The notes under the pieces are model-generated. The model was not told the origin of the DNA. It made no database searches and was given only the letters and a program-made list of their open reading frames with translations. Shown here in pieces: positions 43,670-56,067 of a stretch of 64,000 nucleotides of DNA (positions are counted from its first letter, which is position 1; each line of letters opens with the position of its first letter). The DNA is taken from contig JAJEKV010000002.1 in NCBI GenBank assembly GCA_021234155.1, forward strand, positions 43,141,203 through 43,205,202, written 5' to 3'. Origin of the DNA: Isoetes taiwanensis (taxonomy: Eukaryota > Streptophyta > Lycopodiopsida > Isoetales > Isoetaceae). A program made the translations under genes and the position numbers.

Positions 43670-45410
43670 TTTTTTTTGAAGAACTGTAATGGTAATGTTA
43701 CAAAGCAATTGAGGAGGAAGGAGAACTGCCCCAAAGAGACAGCGATACCTCGACACTCCACAACAAACTCACAGAAAAACTGCAACTCTACTGCTGTACA
43801 AACCGACCATCACCATCTACAACACCCAAGAAGTCCCGCCAAATGGCAAACTTCCGCTCTACTACTCCCGGGAACACCAGAAAGCTTTGAAATAGCTTGT
43901 ACCTGAGTCGAGGAATCAGAGAGGCTGCAGGCTGCCGCCGCTTCCAAATCAGCCACACCAACCAAGCCACGCACAGATGCAAGGCTTGCTGCCGCAAGAG
44001 CGGCCAAGCACCAGGATACACATGAAGCGGCAAGCTGGCGGCTAGTCAATCTCACGAAAGAGCCCTAACCCAATCCCAGGCAGCACGCAAGTGAGGGCAT
44101 AAAACCGCACAATGCTCCCACAGTCTCTCACGATGAAGGCCACAACAAAGAGGCGAGGGGCTCACACCTGGCCTAAACCGACTCACAAGGGCATTCACCA
44201 CGTCTGGCCGGTGCACCACCGCCGCGAAGCATCCTAACCGGTGGGGAAGTGAGCTCCATGTCCACGCCCAAACCGAGCGCCATCGAAGGGGAAGGCTGCG
44301 GAGACCACTTGTCAAAGGGGCAAAGTGTGTCATGAATAGCCGCCGACCGATAAAGAAGACCGCACAAAGCAAGAAGACACAACATCCGGATGAACCTTCC
44401 AAACCTGCACCACCACATCATCGAGGGACTATAGGTATGTGTAGCGGAATACTCCCCGCCACGTGCTCCAGATAGCCCAGTCCACTTGCCCTCGGTGGCG
44501 AGCTCGAAGAACTCCCACGAAGCTAGGCTGACCACCCCAATACCATTCCTCCAAGGTGAGCACAAAGCTCGCCTCCAACCTCCAGAGAAGGGTCAGAGCA
44601 TGCAATGAGGCGACCAAGGGCAAGTGTGCAGGGGGTAAAGGAACCCACAAGAAAGGGAGAAGAGTGGTGATAAACCGAGGCATAATCTAGCTGGAAGAGC
44701 ACACGCACATGATCCCAAGCCCGCAACACTCCCTGTGAGAAAAGGGGGGATGCATGTGGGAAAGGCCGGAGACCATACAACGAAAGGCCGGGGACAACTC
44801 CACATGCACTGTGACGGCTTCCCAAACACCACACAATGGCGAAGAGATTTGCAACAACAATGACGGCCAAGAGGAGGAGAAGATGCTCCATCTGCAGTAA
44901 TGCTCCAAACAAACTTGGAGACCAACACCTTACTATGCGGCGCTAAATCCGAATGGCCAAGCCCCCCATCCTCCGGGGCGAGACACTTCCACCAAGCCAC
45001 TTTAACAACCGCCCCTTCATCATCCCCCCCCACACAAAAATTTGAACAATCTTATCCAAAGCACGTATCTTACCCTCGGAGCTAGCATCGCAGATCTCTG
45101 ATATACACATGAGTGCTACAAAGTCTCACCGACTTGGCAATAGTGATCCCACGCCATGGACAACTTGCTACCCTTCCACCAATTGAGGTGTTTACGCAAT
45201 CCCGCAAAATCTCATCCCACACCCTCCCCATGGAAACATCCCCTCCAAAGGGAATACCCAACAGCTTAGTACACACATTACCTGGAAGCACCTTCCAAGG
45301 GAATAGAGCCAAACAAGGGGGAGGCGGAGTCAGCTGGGCCCATAATGCGGAGCACTTACCCCAATTCAGAAGAATGCCTGAGGCCAAGGAGAAAGTATCC
45401 AACAAACCCT
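43670..45410 (-). mobile_element. GC-rich L1-type LINE with perfect 17-bp target duplication
   Basis: TCAACCATCTTGTTATT stands at 43,653-43,669 and 45,411-45,427. The poly(T) at 43,670-43,677 is the minus-strand poly(A) tail. The element is 5'-truncated at the RT thumb. It is distinctly richer in G and C than its surroundings and than the LINE at 5.5 kb, although the protein wording is related. Confidence 0.95.
43788..45410 (-). pseudogene. LINE ORF2 C-terminal region, several frames
   Basis: In order on the minus strand: LLDTFSLASGILLNWGKCSA and LLGIPFGGDVSMGRVWDEIL (45,410-45,180), TIAKSVRLCSTHVYI, KVAWWKCLAPEDGGLGHSDL (about 45,010), and the tail with zf-RVT-like cysteines in PSPLCCGLHRERLWEHCAVL near 44,140. 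Frame changes separate these blocks. The last block ends around 43,790. Confidence 0.8.
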
Positions 45411-45739
45411 TCAACCATCTTGTTATTGGCATGCTTGTACAACGGCAACTTAAATGCTGGTCCTGCTTTGACAACTTCTGGGAATGCTTCTTTCCTTGCG
45501 TTGTATTCCAAGACATGTGGAGATAGTCCGATATATAAGAATGCCTCCACAACTTTCAATTGCACCTTCTTCAGTTTCTCTGATGTTAAATACTAGTCAA
45601 CCTTCTGTTGTTTCATCTGTCTTTCTACTACAATTGCGTCAGCTATTCTTTTCTCGCCCATGCTTACACCTGTTGGCCCTAGCCGACCCACATATTAGTA
45701 TATCGGTGCAACAGGAGGGGTGGTATAGTTAATTTCTTC

Positions 45740-46723
45740 TACTTGACACTGCCCAAGATTGTCCCTTACTTGTGTTTCTTTGTTATTGTTTTTTATTTTT
45801 GTGTATGACATCTAGTTCGAGCAATCTTTTAATCGCATTTTTTTAAGTCTGCAGATGCAGTACAAGTCTGGATACCGATGTCTGTTTTACAAAAGATGTA
45901 AGTTCAAATTGTGGAAATTCATTTATAGATGAGTATCCACGAAACACATTTTTTTACCAAACTCATTTTTTACCAAACTCATTCATGAACCTCCATTCTG
46001 GGTCTCTTTTCTGACCACCAACACCTAGGCCACGATCATGTGCACATGATGCAGCTCTCCACACTTAGAAGAGGATGTATGACTGGCCGCATCCCTCAAA
46101 GTAGATGCATGAGCGGTTGCCATTGCTGCTAGCTAGGGATACTATATTTGTTCAAAAGACTCCTCAATTCCAGGAACTGAAGGAAGACGTGTATATGTGT
46201 GAAGGAGCAAGCTCACTACATATACATCGAAGTTTCGTTCGAGAATCAAGGGGAAAAAGAACAAGAACCTATAGAAGTCTAAGGAATCGGGTAGGAACTC
46301 AAGGTTAGAAAACACTGGGAAGGAGTAATCTCAATTCACAAAATTCGATGTTAGGCCCAGAACACAAAACCCACACCTCAACAGAAGAGGAGTATGTTGA
46401 TTCAACCTGGTAGTCAATGTTTGATGTAAATTCTATGGCTAAACACATTTTCCTTATATATAATAATACTGTTAAACAAAATAGACCAAACATTTCTTTT
46501 GTTAAGCAAAATGGAAAAAAAGAAAAATGCTTCGCACAAATTCGCGTACGAGAAAAGAACTAAAACGTGTATGTGAAGTAATGTTCATGTACGTGGATGT
46601 CCAAACAACGTACGCAAAATTTATAGTATTTCACATACGCGAACTCCATAGAAATGCATATGCGAAACAAAGTTCGCATACATTGTTCTGAACTTTCCAC
46701 GTGCGTAAATTTCTTTCGAGTTC
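45740..46723. other. No gene recognised
   Basis: AT-rich sequence between the hAT remnant and the gypsy element. No frame, LTR or exon could be supported. Confidence 0.5.
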
Positions 46724-46728
46724 GTATA

Positions 46729-46980
46729 TGTTTGGGGTCTGGGTTCGGGAACTCCTGCAAGACAGCCCTGCTATGAGGACCCGTGGATAAAATAGGAGAA
46801 TCCGGTAGCTGTGTCACGCGGGATTTGCAAAAGAAACTAAGGAAGGGAAAAGAGAAAAAACAGGAAGAACAATGAAAAACACAATGAAGAGAACAAAACT
46901 CTTTGATATCAATTGTGATACATGAGCTCTCGCAATCGAGAGAAAGCAGAAGTGAGATAAGACCCAAAACTCATCTAACG
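46729..46980 (-). repeat. Gypsy LTR piece at the left end
   Basis: About 250 bp matching 57,085-57,335 in the same orientation. The complementary portion of LTR sequence (49,712 to about 50,035) is on the plus strand. Confidence 0.9.
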
Positions 46981-49700
46981 GTCGATGGCACCACCATTTT
47001 GCTCCCTCCGGTTCTGCTTTCTGAGGTATTCCAAATTCCTCTTAAAAGACCTTCTTTATCTTGGGCTGCCTTACAGGACCAGGATGTCACTCAGTATGGC
47101 GCAGCTCCTTATCAGGCCAACATGCATCGACTCTATGGGTATTCCATCAAGAATACCCATATCAATAAACAGTTTTATAACATTGTCATTATGGCCGTCT
47201 ATTCCACTCATCCTATTGATTGGCCACAAATTTTGTTTCTCAGACTTCTCCATGAAATTGATCGCGTCCGTGCAGCACCTTCTCCTGGCTTTGACACTTC
47301 TGTGGGTGCTCACCTTCAGGCCATCATCCGTCATTATATTCCTGTCACCCACCCAGGGTCCCCTTCCACTTCTCGTGCATCAACTCATCAATCCTTCCAT
47401 TCCCTTCCTCACAACCAGCAGGCTGAAACTTCACGCCCTCTTTCTCCTGGTCATGTTCAAAACAACGCCACGCATGTTACTGTCTCTTCTTCCTCCACGG
47501 AATCCATGCCTAACACTTCTCATCAAAATTCTCAGACGTCACAGACTCATCACCAACAGGGGCCTGCACCTCCACCCTCTCGCCAAACCCTGTATCAATA
47601 CCAGCAAGATGTCCAAGCTGTTGTTCTCAAGCTTCAGGACTCACAAGAAGTCCTTATGAATGGTGTTCAAGCCTACATGGAGGCCACGGAAGCTGTTCAC
47701 AGGGATCTTCAAGCTGCCAACACGCAAGTTCAATCCCTGGAAGACAAACTTCAACACAAGCACGAGGCTCTTTTACAGGCCCGTGAAGATCTCAAGAATG
47801 CACACGATCAGACAAGCCTGCTTGCTGATCAATAGGCTGAGTTGCAGATGCACATTCAGGAATTGCTGGCGCAGATCAAAGAAAAGGATCAATTCCTTGG
47901 TGACAAGGATAAAGCCATTGCAGATCTTAACACCATGTACACTGAGCTCTCTCAAAATTACAACACTCAACTTCAAGAGCTCAAAGAGCGCAACGAGCAG
48001 CTCCCCACTCTCCAAGACCAACTGACCACGCTGCAAAATCATGTCACATCTCTTCAGACTCAACTTACAGAAGCACAAAAACAAAAATTAATTGATGATA
48101 CAGAGATTGCCACGCTGCGATTGCATACTCCTGGGCAATCCTCTTCACAGGGCACGCACTCTCACAGACGGTTCCGTGATCAATCACGTCTCCTGCTCGA
48201 AAAGGAAAATCAGATCCGCGACCTGGAACATCAACTCCAGCAAGCTGTTCAATCCGCCGAAGACGCCCAAAATAAACAAGAGGGCTATATTGATATTGCT
48301 AGTCGCATTCCTGTAGATTTCTCTACTCCTTCCAGTTATCTGGATTATGTGGTTGCCCGACGCCACCTTTTTCTTCTAAAGTGGTACGCGGCAGACGCCC
48401 AGGTTAATGCACAGCCACTACGCAGCGTGGATTTCCTCAGGATCTGGCCGGACCTTTCTGTTGAAGACAAAGGTTTACTCTGTGCTCTCTTAGTCTTTGA
48501 TCAAATCAACTGTGAGGATCCTGATTTGGTCATCTTCCGAGTTGTTCAGCCTATGGTTTACATTTTTCATGATTTCTACCTGGCTGATACACAAGACAAA
48601 TTCAGAGATGAGGCACATCGAGTTTTTCACGGCAACCATCATGCCCATTGGCTGTTGTTAGAAACCAATCCATATTTACAGGATCCTGCTCGGACCAACA
48701 CTCTCTGTACTGAGTACCTGCCTGAGCTTGCTCAGTATTTACCTCTCTGGCAAGCTGAAACGCTGGTGCAGATAAGGAAAAATTTAGCACATCCTGAAGA
48801 TCTTCCTTTGCACAGATTTACATGCAGCACCTCGGTGGCTATCATTCCCTGAGTGCTCTTCTGGACAGCAAGACAATACCCACGGGTTGGGTTAATCCTC
48901 CAGTCTATACTCAGCTATCTGCTTCAGACTGGGATCAGTGGTGCCGTGCTCTGGATAAAGATCTTGTTCAAGAATTCAGGGAGCAGGCTCAGCAGCCCAT
49001 GCCCACGGGTTTGGCTCAATCTCCTTATGCTTCATTAGGGGCACCTGCACGCCTAAGGTTTCTTACCTCAGACTGGCGTCTTCCATTTTGGACAAAGGTC
49101 CTGGAAGGCCACGCTGGGTGGACTCCTCCTCAGATCTCGACGGATCTCCGCTGGGATCCGCGTTTTGTTCGACGCTCCAATTGGGAAGATGGTGCCACCT
49201 TGGACCACAACAAAAATTGGATATACATTGCCAATGAGCGTGGTTGGCAAACGCCCGCTCATGCTGTCCATGGCCTTGATGCCTTCTTGGAGAATGCCGC
49301 CACCTCACCGGATCCTTCAGTTCACCGTCAAGCAGGCTTCTGTGCTGCTCTCAAGTGCCTCCTGTTAAGCTCGCTAAATCGGCAGTGTCCTATCTTTTAT
49401 TGCAACCCGAATGCGATTAATCGATTGCCGCCCGGCCTCGGACCTGCCTTCTCATGGAATGTCAGTTCGTCCTTTCTGAGGCACATGCTGCCCTTGAAGA
49501 CATGGTACGCTCCGGATTTCTCATTGATGCTAATCCTGCACTTGGGCTCAACACTCCTGAAGCTCTTCAAACACGCCAGGATCTCATCGGCAATTACCAC
49601 AACGGCGCCCGTCCTCATTCCCGTGAGGATCATTTTCAAACCCGCTAGGGTTTTCCGCCATCGAAACACTTCCTCCTTTTCTTCACCACGAAGTGTCGTT
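46981..49700 (+). pseudogene. Extra coiled-coil reading frame of the gypsy element (fossil)
   Basis: Three overlapping open stretches (46,903-47,835, 47,842-48,852 and 48,822-49,832) read a long protein. It starts with TVDGTTILLPPVLLSEVFQI, continues with a proline- and serine-rich part, then a long heptad-rich coiled coil (for example KEKDQFLGDKDKAIADLNTM, LQELKERNEQLPTLQDQLTT) between about 47,600 and 48,270, and a tryptophan-rich C-terminal part (WVNPPVYTQLSASDWDQWC). It ends just before a polypurine run and an LTR start at 49,712. It has no gag, pol or envelope motif. Its place in the element recalls the additional frames of Athila/Tat-type elements. Function unknown. Confidence 0.7.
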
Positions 49701-49711
49701 TGGTGGGGGAG

Positions 49712-50035
49712 TGTTAGAACTGCGTCAAATAAAGGACTATTCATGCACGCGACGGACCAGGTCAAGGCCAAGGATCCTGATCGGGCACATGTCGATCGTC
49801 AAGGCCCCTTGAGAAGACCAAGCCGCCCATGAGACCCGCTTGCGGTCAAAGGCGTGCGGGACCAAGAGGAGGCGCACAGAGAAATGACGCACTGTCACCA
49901 TCTGCGCCATTTTAGGGTCTCAAGAGGCACCGCCAACGTTCCTGCAAATCAGGCCTCCTTCCAGGAGTTGGCACCAAGCTTTGACAGAGTATCTATATTG
50001 GGCCAAAGGCCATTGTACTATATATATGAGTAGAT
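49712..50035 (+). repeat. Gypsy LTR piece, plus orientation
   Basis: TGTTAGAACTGCGTC directly follows the purine run GGTGGGGGAG and matches the start of the complete LTR at 57,683, but on the other strand. It ends at ATATATGAGTAGATCTAG. Confidence 0.9.
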
Positions 50036-50413
50036 CTAGTATCCTTCCGGGCTGTTGATCATGTGAGCGACAAACTGCTTTAGTTGCTCCGGATTTGGTG
50101 CAGGGAGTTCCTGTGTGGAGAATGCATAAAGCCCATGGCGTTCTGCCACGGCTCGACTTGGACCTGCTAGGGCATCGCGAAAAGTTGGTGTTGAGAAAGT
50201 CACAGATTCAAAAAGGGCCGAATCCCGTGGAGCAGAAGCTTGAAGTTGAGGGAATTTGGGTGGAGCGGCCATGGCGAAGAGCGTCGGAAAGGAACTGGAA
50301 GAACTGGTTTTGAGAAGCCAAAAGGGAGAGCGTAAGACGAAAACGAAGATAGACGAAAAGGTTTTAGGGCGCACAAGTGTTTGCGAAGGAGCGTGATGAG
50401 AAGGAAACAGCAA
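50036..50413 (-). pseudogene. N-terminal-like frame within the gypsy element (fossil)
   Basis: Minus-strand frame with FAMAAPPKFPQLQASAPRDS and ERHGLYAFSTQELPAPNPEQ. It belongs to the body of the same element. It has no known domain. Confidence 0.4.
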
Positions 50414-50939
50414 CCGTTGATGGTGCCAGGTGGCGATAGATGCAAAGAAGGCGATTGAGAGGCAAAAATTCGGCTAAGTCGCTAAGCTGTTAAGGGAGAA
50501 GCGATGAACGGTGGAGATGAGACATGAATGAACGATCTGAGGTGACAGCTGGCGAAGGTACAAACATTAATTTCCGACGGGCGTGAAAGAAAGGAATGTC
50601 ATTTAATGCAAGCAACTCGAAGTGGGATATCATAAAAAGAAAGTGTCAGAAGGTACCATGGCTATATATGCGGCGGGAGAAAAGATTCCGGATTTAGAAA
50701 TGGCCTTGCATTGCAACCACGTCGAGATTTTTCTGATTGGTCCACGTCGACAGGGGTCCCGTCGGTTGGGCTATATAAGTCGATCAGTGGTCGAAGCTGA
50801 GACACCAGTTCGTGATCATAAGCATGGCAGGTTTGAACGAGAATTGCACTATGCCAACGAACTGCCAGGAGTGGATCACTTGCAAAATGAACGATCTGGA
50901 CCTCTGGAAATGCTGTAACCGCGGCATTCCGATGGACGG

Positions 50940-51790
50940 CTGGTTATCACTGATTATGCTACCAAATGGGCTGAATCTTGCGCACTTCCTGACAACACGG
51001 CCGCAAGCACAGCCAAGGTCATCTATACGCAAATCATCACGCGTTTTGGCTTTCCCACGGAATTGGTCAGTGATCGAGGTGTTCATTTTGTCAATCACAC
51101 TATTAAGGAGCTGAGGGATTATCTGCTGATACATCATCGCAAAAGCACACCCTACTATCCTCAAGGGAATGGTTTGGCTGAAAGCACAAACAAGACTCTC
51201 ATCACTATTCTTAAGAAAATTTGTGACGCTTCTCGCACAGACTGGCAAGACAAGCTACCTACTTTTCTTTGGGCTTACAACTGTTGTTTCAAGATTGCTA
51301 CTGGTCACACTCCTTTTAAGTTGGTTTATGGGCAAGAAGCATTGATGCCTTTTGAATATGTTCTTTCGACACTTCGGTTCCACCTTGCTACCACTCATAA
51401 TCCACCTGCTGCTCTTCAAGAAAGAGTTTACCAACTTGAACAGTTGGATGAACTCAGGCGAGATGCATATATTCGGGTTCTTCATGGTCAACAGTTGCGG
51501 AAATCTTTACATGACAAACATCTGAGAACCAAAACTTTTCAAGAAGGTGATTTGGTTTTACTTTATGATTCTCGTTACAAAAATTTTCCAGGGAAGTTAA
51601 CGTTCAGATAGCTTGGTCCTTATCAAATTGTTCAAGTGGTACAACCCAGCATTTTCAAGCTGACAAAATTAGATGGCACTCCATTACCTACACTGGATAA
51701 TGGCTTTCGCCTCAAACAATTTCATACAGCAGATACAGACAGTCATACACCTGATGCAGAACAAGAATCTGAATCCACAGATAGTGACTA
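50940..51790 (+). pseudogene. Gypsy integrase core and C-terminal part (fossil)
   Basis: TDYATKWAESCALPDN, ELVSDRGVHFVNHTIKELRD, STPYYPQGNGLAESTNKTLI and GHTPFKLVYGQEALMP contain the D-D-E residues of an LTR-element integrase. The tail ends near 51,790 with LVLLYDSRYKNFPGKL and GPYQIVQVVQPS. The strand is opposite to that of the RT. Confidence 0.92.
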
Positions 51791-52017
51791 AAGCGACATA
51801 TTTATATTATAGGAGGAAAATTTACAAAATGTGGACAGAGCCCATCTACTTCCGCTATGGGCAGAGCCATATTTACAAAATGGGCAGAGCCCTATTTACA
51901 AAATCCTATGTTTAAAAACCCTCTACTCCGGGTTGGGAGCAGAGGTTATGCGGAGGATATGGTACAGGTTCTGCTCCGGATCCCAGCGCAGATGCAGCAC
52001 CACCTCCATGGCGTTGG

Positions 52018-53769
52018 TTAAAGGGTCGGGATGCTCAGCCATCGGGCACGGGTGTGCCGCGCAGGAGGATCAATGGGCCCCACAAAGTCCATTCTCCATT
52101 TGCTGAAGGGAAGTGGCGTGGCGACCGGAGTCAACGGAAGAGCGTCACGGGCCGTGGGCCGACCCACATGCAGACAGACATCACACGTGCGGGCGTGAGC
52201 ATGGGCATCCTTGAAGAGCGTGGGCCAGAAATAACCTGCGAGAAGTATTTTGCGTGCCGTGGTGTCACCATGAAAATGACCTCCACCTAGCCCTTCATGT
52301 GCTTCTCGAACAATATCAGGTACTTCATGAGGAAGAACACAGTGTCGGAGGACTGTATCCTTGCCGCGTTTGTAAAGATGGCCCGCAACCATGGTGTAGT
52401 CACGGACCTCACGGAGAAATTGATGGTGACGGGATTTAAGTTTTTCTGGAGAGAGCGTGGGATCTTCGGAGGGAAGAGCACCAGTGAGAAGATACTGCTG
52501 GTAGTTATGAAACCAATATAGCGTGGCCGTGACCAAAAAGAGCTGAGCGTCAGGAAAAGCATCTGAAACTCCCGTGGAGGGATCATCTGTGTGAAGGCGT
52601 GAGAGATAATCCGGGACGACATGAGATTTGCCTGCTTTATGAACAATTTCAAAAGGAGCAAATTCTTGCAGAAGAAGGACCCAACGAGCAATTCTGCCCG
52701 TGGGCGTGGATTTGTTGATCAGATAGAGAAGTGCTTGATGGTCCACAAAGAACTTGATCTTACTGCCTAAGAGATAATGACGGAAGCGTTGGACACAAAA
52801 AATTAAGCCCAAGGCCTCCCGCTCAGTGGCAGAATAGTTGCGCTCAGCAGTATTGAGTTTTCTGCTAGCATAACGGTTTGGTTTGTCTGTGTGCGCATCA
52901 TATTCTTGAGAAAGAACCGCACCAATAGCAAACGCGGAAACATCCACATGTACATGAAAGGGCTTGTCCCATTGAGGAGGAACAAGCACAGGGGCCTGAG
53001 TAAGCACAAACTTCAACTGTTGGAAAGCAGCATCCGCCTGGGAATTCCAAGCCCAAGTGGATTCATCACCCGTGAGTTTATGAATGGGATCTGCAATGGC
53101 TGCTAGTCCAGGAATGAAAGTGGAGTAATAATTTACCTTGCCCAGGAAAGAACGTGTCTCCTTGATATTAGATGGTGCTTGAGCTTTACGCACGCAACTG
53201 ATTTTGGCAGGATCTATGGTGATACCAGCTTTACTGACCACATGACCTAACAGAACACCGGAGGTGACGCAGAAGGTGCATTTCTCGGGATTGAGACTAA
53301 TGCCAGACTCATCACATTTCTGGAAGACAAGTTCTAAGCTATCCAGGTGGTCATCCATGGAACTGTAGGCAGAGAAGTCATCTTGAAAAATTTGGAGGAA
53401 GGGATTCTCCTTCATATAATCATGAAAAACTGAGAGCATAATGCGTTGAAACGTTGATGGAGAGTTTGATAACCCAAAAGAAACCACCTTGTAGGCAAAA
53501 GTGCCCCACGGGGTGGTGAAGGTAGTCTTGAGTTGATCAGATTTTTTGATTGAGATTTGATTGTAGCCAGAAAAACCATCCATGAAGGAGTACATTTCAT
53601 GACCAGCGACCTCTTCTAGAACCTGGTCTGTGAAGGGAAGTGGGAAATGATCACGCTCTGTGGCCTGATTGAGTTTTCGATAGTCCACGCAAACGCGGAT
53701 CTTACCATTGTGTTTGAGAGCAATAACAATGGGGCTCACCCATTCAGAATGTTTGACCTCATAGATCAA
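52018..53769 (-). pseudogene. Gypsy RT, RNase H and integrase zinc finger (fossil)
   Basis: One 583-codon open stretch: KIRVCVDYRKLNQATERDHF, FMDGFSGYNQISIKKSDQLK, LQIFQDDFSAYS (active site), RSFLGKVNYYSTFIPGLAAI, the RNase H part WDKPFHVHVDVSAFAIGAVL with DHQALLYLI and PDYLSRL, then the H2C2 finger ending CDVCLHVG and the start of the integrase core (WRMDFVGPI). Confidence 0.95.
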
Positions 53770-53844
53770 ACCAGCAGCTAGGAGTTTGTCAATTTCTGCT
53801 TTGACGCGGTCACGGTAATTGGGGTTGAGCCGATACTGTCGTTG

Positions 53845-56067
53845 CTATACAGGACGTGCATCTGATTTGGTAGGAATGGTGAGTTCCTCCAAGTTTTTGT
53901 TGATATCCCGAAGATCTTTGTAGCTCCAGGCAAAAATGTGTTTGAACTCTTTGAACCGCGTGATGGCCCGTTTGCGATATGTGGTCGGGAGATTTGCAGC
54001 AAGGCAGACAGGCTGATTGTTGCCAACATCCACTATCTCCACATCAGGAGTCTGAATGTGGGGGATAACTTCCGTGTCTTGAACAACATGAGCAGGAGGT
54101 TGAAACATGACAGGATGAATTGCACTCTGCGTGGTGAAGAAGAGTGGTTGCTGATCGTCATCAAGCAATGGTGGCGTCATGACGGCGTGTACGTCCACTG
54201 TGTCTGGAGGAAGTTCTGTATCCGAAAAATGATCGATACGTTGGATGCGATTGCAAGGAGCCAGGTAGAGGTCGAGTAAAGCAGCCACAACCTGGTCCTG
54301 ATCAAGAGTCATCTCGCCCCAAGGATCAGCATATTCAGGGTAGGATGACAGAGGCAGACTCACAGGAGGAGTCTGAACTTGATAAATGTTCTGTGCTTCG
54401 TCAGAATCGGTGTCTGAGAGAGAAGGTTCAGCATGTTCGACCGAAATGATCTTGCCAGTTTCCAAATCCATGGTGGCATTCAGGTGACCATCTGTAATGA
54501 CTAGCTGGTCCGTGGCCCAGTAATGGATACTTCTGGCCTGACGGAGAAAAGGTCTGCCGACCAACATTTCATAATCACCTGGATCTTCCCCTGCTTTCCA
54601 AACACCAAATTCCAAGGGGAATCGGAGATCGCCTATATTAATGTGAAGAAGAGGTGTGACGCCTTGAGGGCGCGTGATATGGCCATTAGCTAATTTGATG
54701 TAATATGGGGCACGAAAAAGTTGTTTGATGCCCATTTGCTTGCGGAGTTTATCCGTGATGAGATTGACAGCACTACCCGCGTCAATTTGAACATGGTTGA
54801 CTTGTTGATTACCCACCGTGGCATGTACCGTGGGTGTGGAGGTAGCGACTGCCCCAACCAAAACCGTGGGAAGGGGCAACTGGTCCTTGAGAGCAGGACA
54901 CAGTTTCAAAATAGTTGCCAGACTTAAAGGAATTTTGATTTTTGCTAGCTCCTCTTGGAGTTCCAACGGCACATAAGAAAATGGATCAGCTGTATCCAAT
55001 GGAGCAGGAGTGCGTGGTAATGAAGCAGCAACTTCTTTGAGAAGCTCCACCTCTGCAGCAATATTCGGATATGTCTGAGAGCGTGGAGGTTGAGATGATG
55101 GAGGTGCATCCTGACGCTGCTGAGCTCTGGTGGTGGCATGTACATTAGCCAGTGTGCGTCCTTCAGCAGCTTGCATGAGATTCAGAATACTTTGTCTGAC
55201 TTTGGCAATGACATGAGGCATGAGTTTATCTAGATCTGGAGCAAAGTGAACCCTTTTGTCCTCAGCATGAGGGATCGTGTCAACTGCAAAAGCAGGTTGC
55301 GTATCATGAGGAAGGATGGTCAAGGGGCGTGACGCCCTGGTCTGGCGTGAAACCAACCCAACCCAATTTGACGGTTGAACTGGAGGATTAAGAGCCTGAT
55401 AAATCTCTTCCTGGGCTTGTTGATCCATCTGAGGAGTTGCTGCAGGAGCTGGTTGATACCTTGATTGTTGAGGCACGCGTGGTGGTTTTCGAAGAACAGG
55501 TTGAGGGCCCTGTTTGCCATTTGCGATCCAAAGTTGATAGGCTGTGAGGCGTACAGACGTGGTTTGATTTGTGCCTTGAAGTTGGACTTGAACTTGAGGA
55601 AGTTGAGGGCATGCCGTGGTGGTATGACCCCATTCCAAACAATGATAGCACTGAGCTTTAGCAGGATCAAAAGGAGGACGGTTGCTTTGTCCCCGTGGCT
55701 GCTGAGATTGTTGATACTGTTGAGGAGGTTGTGCTTGAAACTGCTGAGGTTGATATGACGTCTGTTGCTGAGGTGTGGTCTGGACTTGACAAACCATCTT
55801 TTGGCGGAAGGTTGTAGGATGAGTACGAGTGCATTCTTCCGTGGCATGGTTGCACATGTTGCAACGTTTACAATGAGGAGTGTCATTGGTGGAGTTGCAC
55901 TCATTGGCCAAATGGCCTTGATATTTGCAGATGTGGTACCAAATTTGACTGCGTTGAGGATTGGAGTGTTGAGGCGGAACTGCAGTCTGAGGTACATGAC
56001 AGGAGGAATGAAGGGTAGCTCCTGGAGGCCACGCCACGAGAGGAAACATTAACGGAATGATTGACAA
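53845..56067 (-). pseudogene. Gypsy gag C-terminal part and protease (fossil)
   Basis: A 740-codon open stretch. CCHC knuckles are CKYQGHLANEC and CYHCLEWGHTTTAC, with a cysteine cluster between them. A glutamine-rich linker follows, and then the aspartic protease phrase VQIDAGSAVNLITDKL. It leads into the RT frame. Confidence 0.93.

Larger units (their letters stand above)
43281..45730 (-). mobile_element. hAT transposon transposase remnant, split by a LINE
   Basis: Read on the minus strand, the part above the LINE (45,730-45,428) gives VVEAFLYIGLSPHVLEYNAR and AGPAFKLPLYKHANNKMV. The part below it (43,669-43,281) continues with IEGRPASLVIDSWSNINKAH, INFMTIYPSGQVFLKIIETK and VVMDNAFNFKLVG. 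These are the phrases of the DUF659 region of hAT transposases (T-D-GW-N, LINFM, VVTDNA). The C-terminal dimerisation region and the terminal inverted repeats were not found. Frame changes are present in both parts. Confidence 0.8.

Noticed and set aside
48184-49771. Minus-strand frames of 60-124 codons within the extra gypsy reading frame
   Set aside because: Antisense shadows of the coiled-coil frame.
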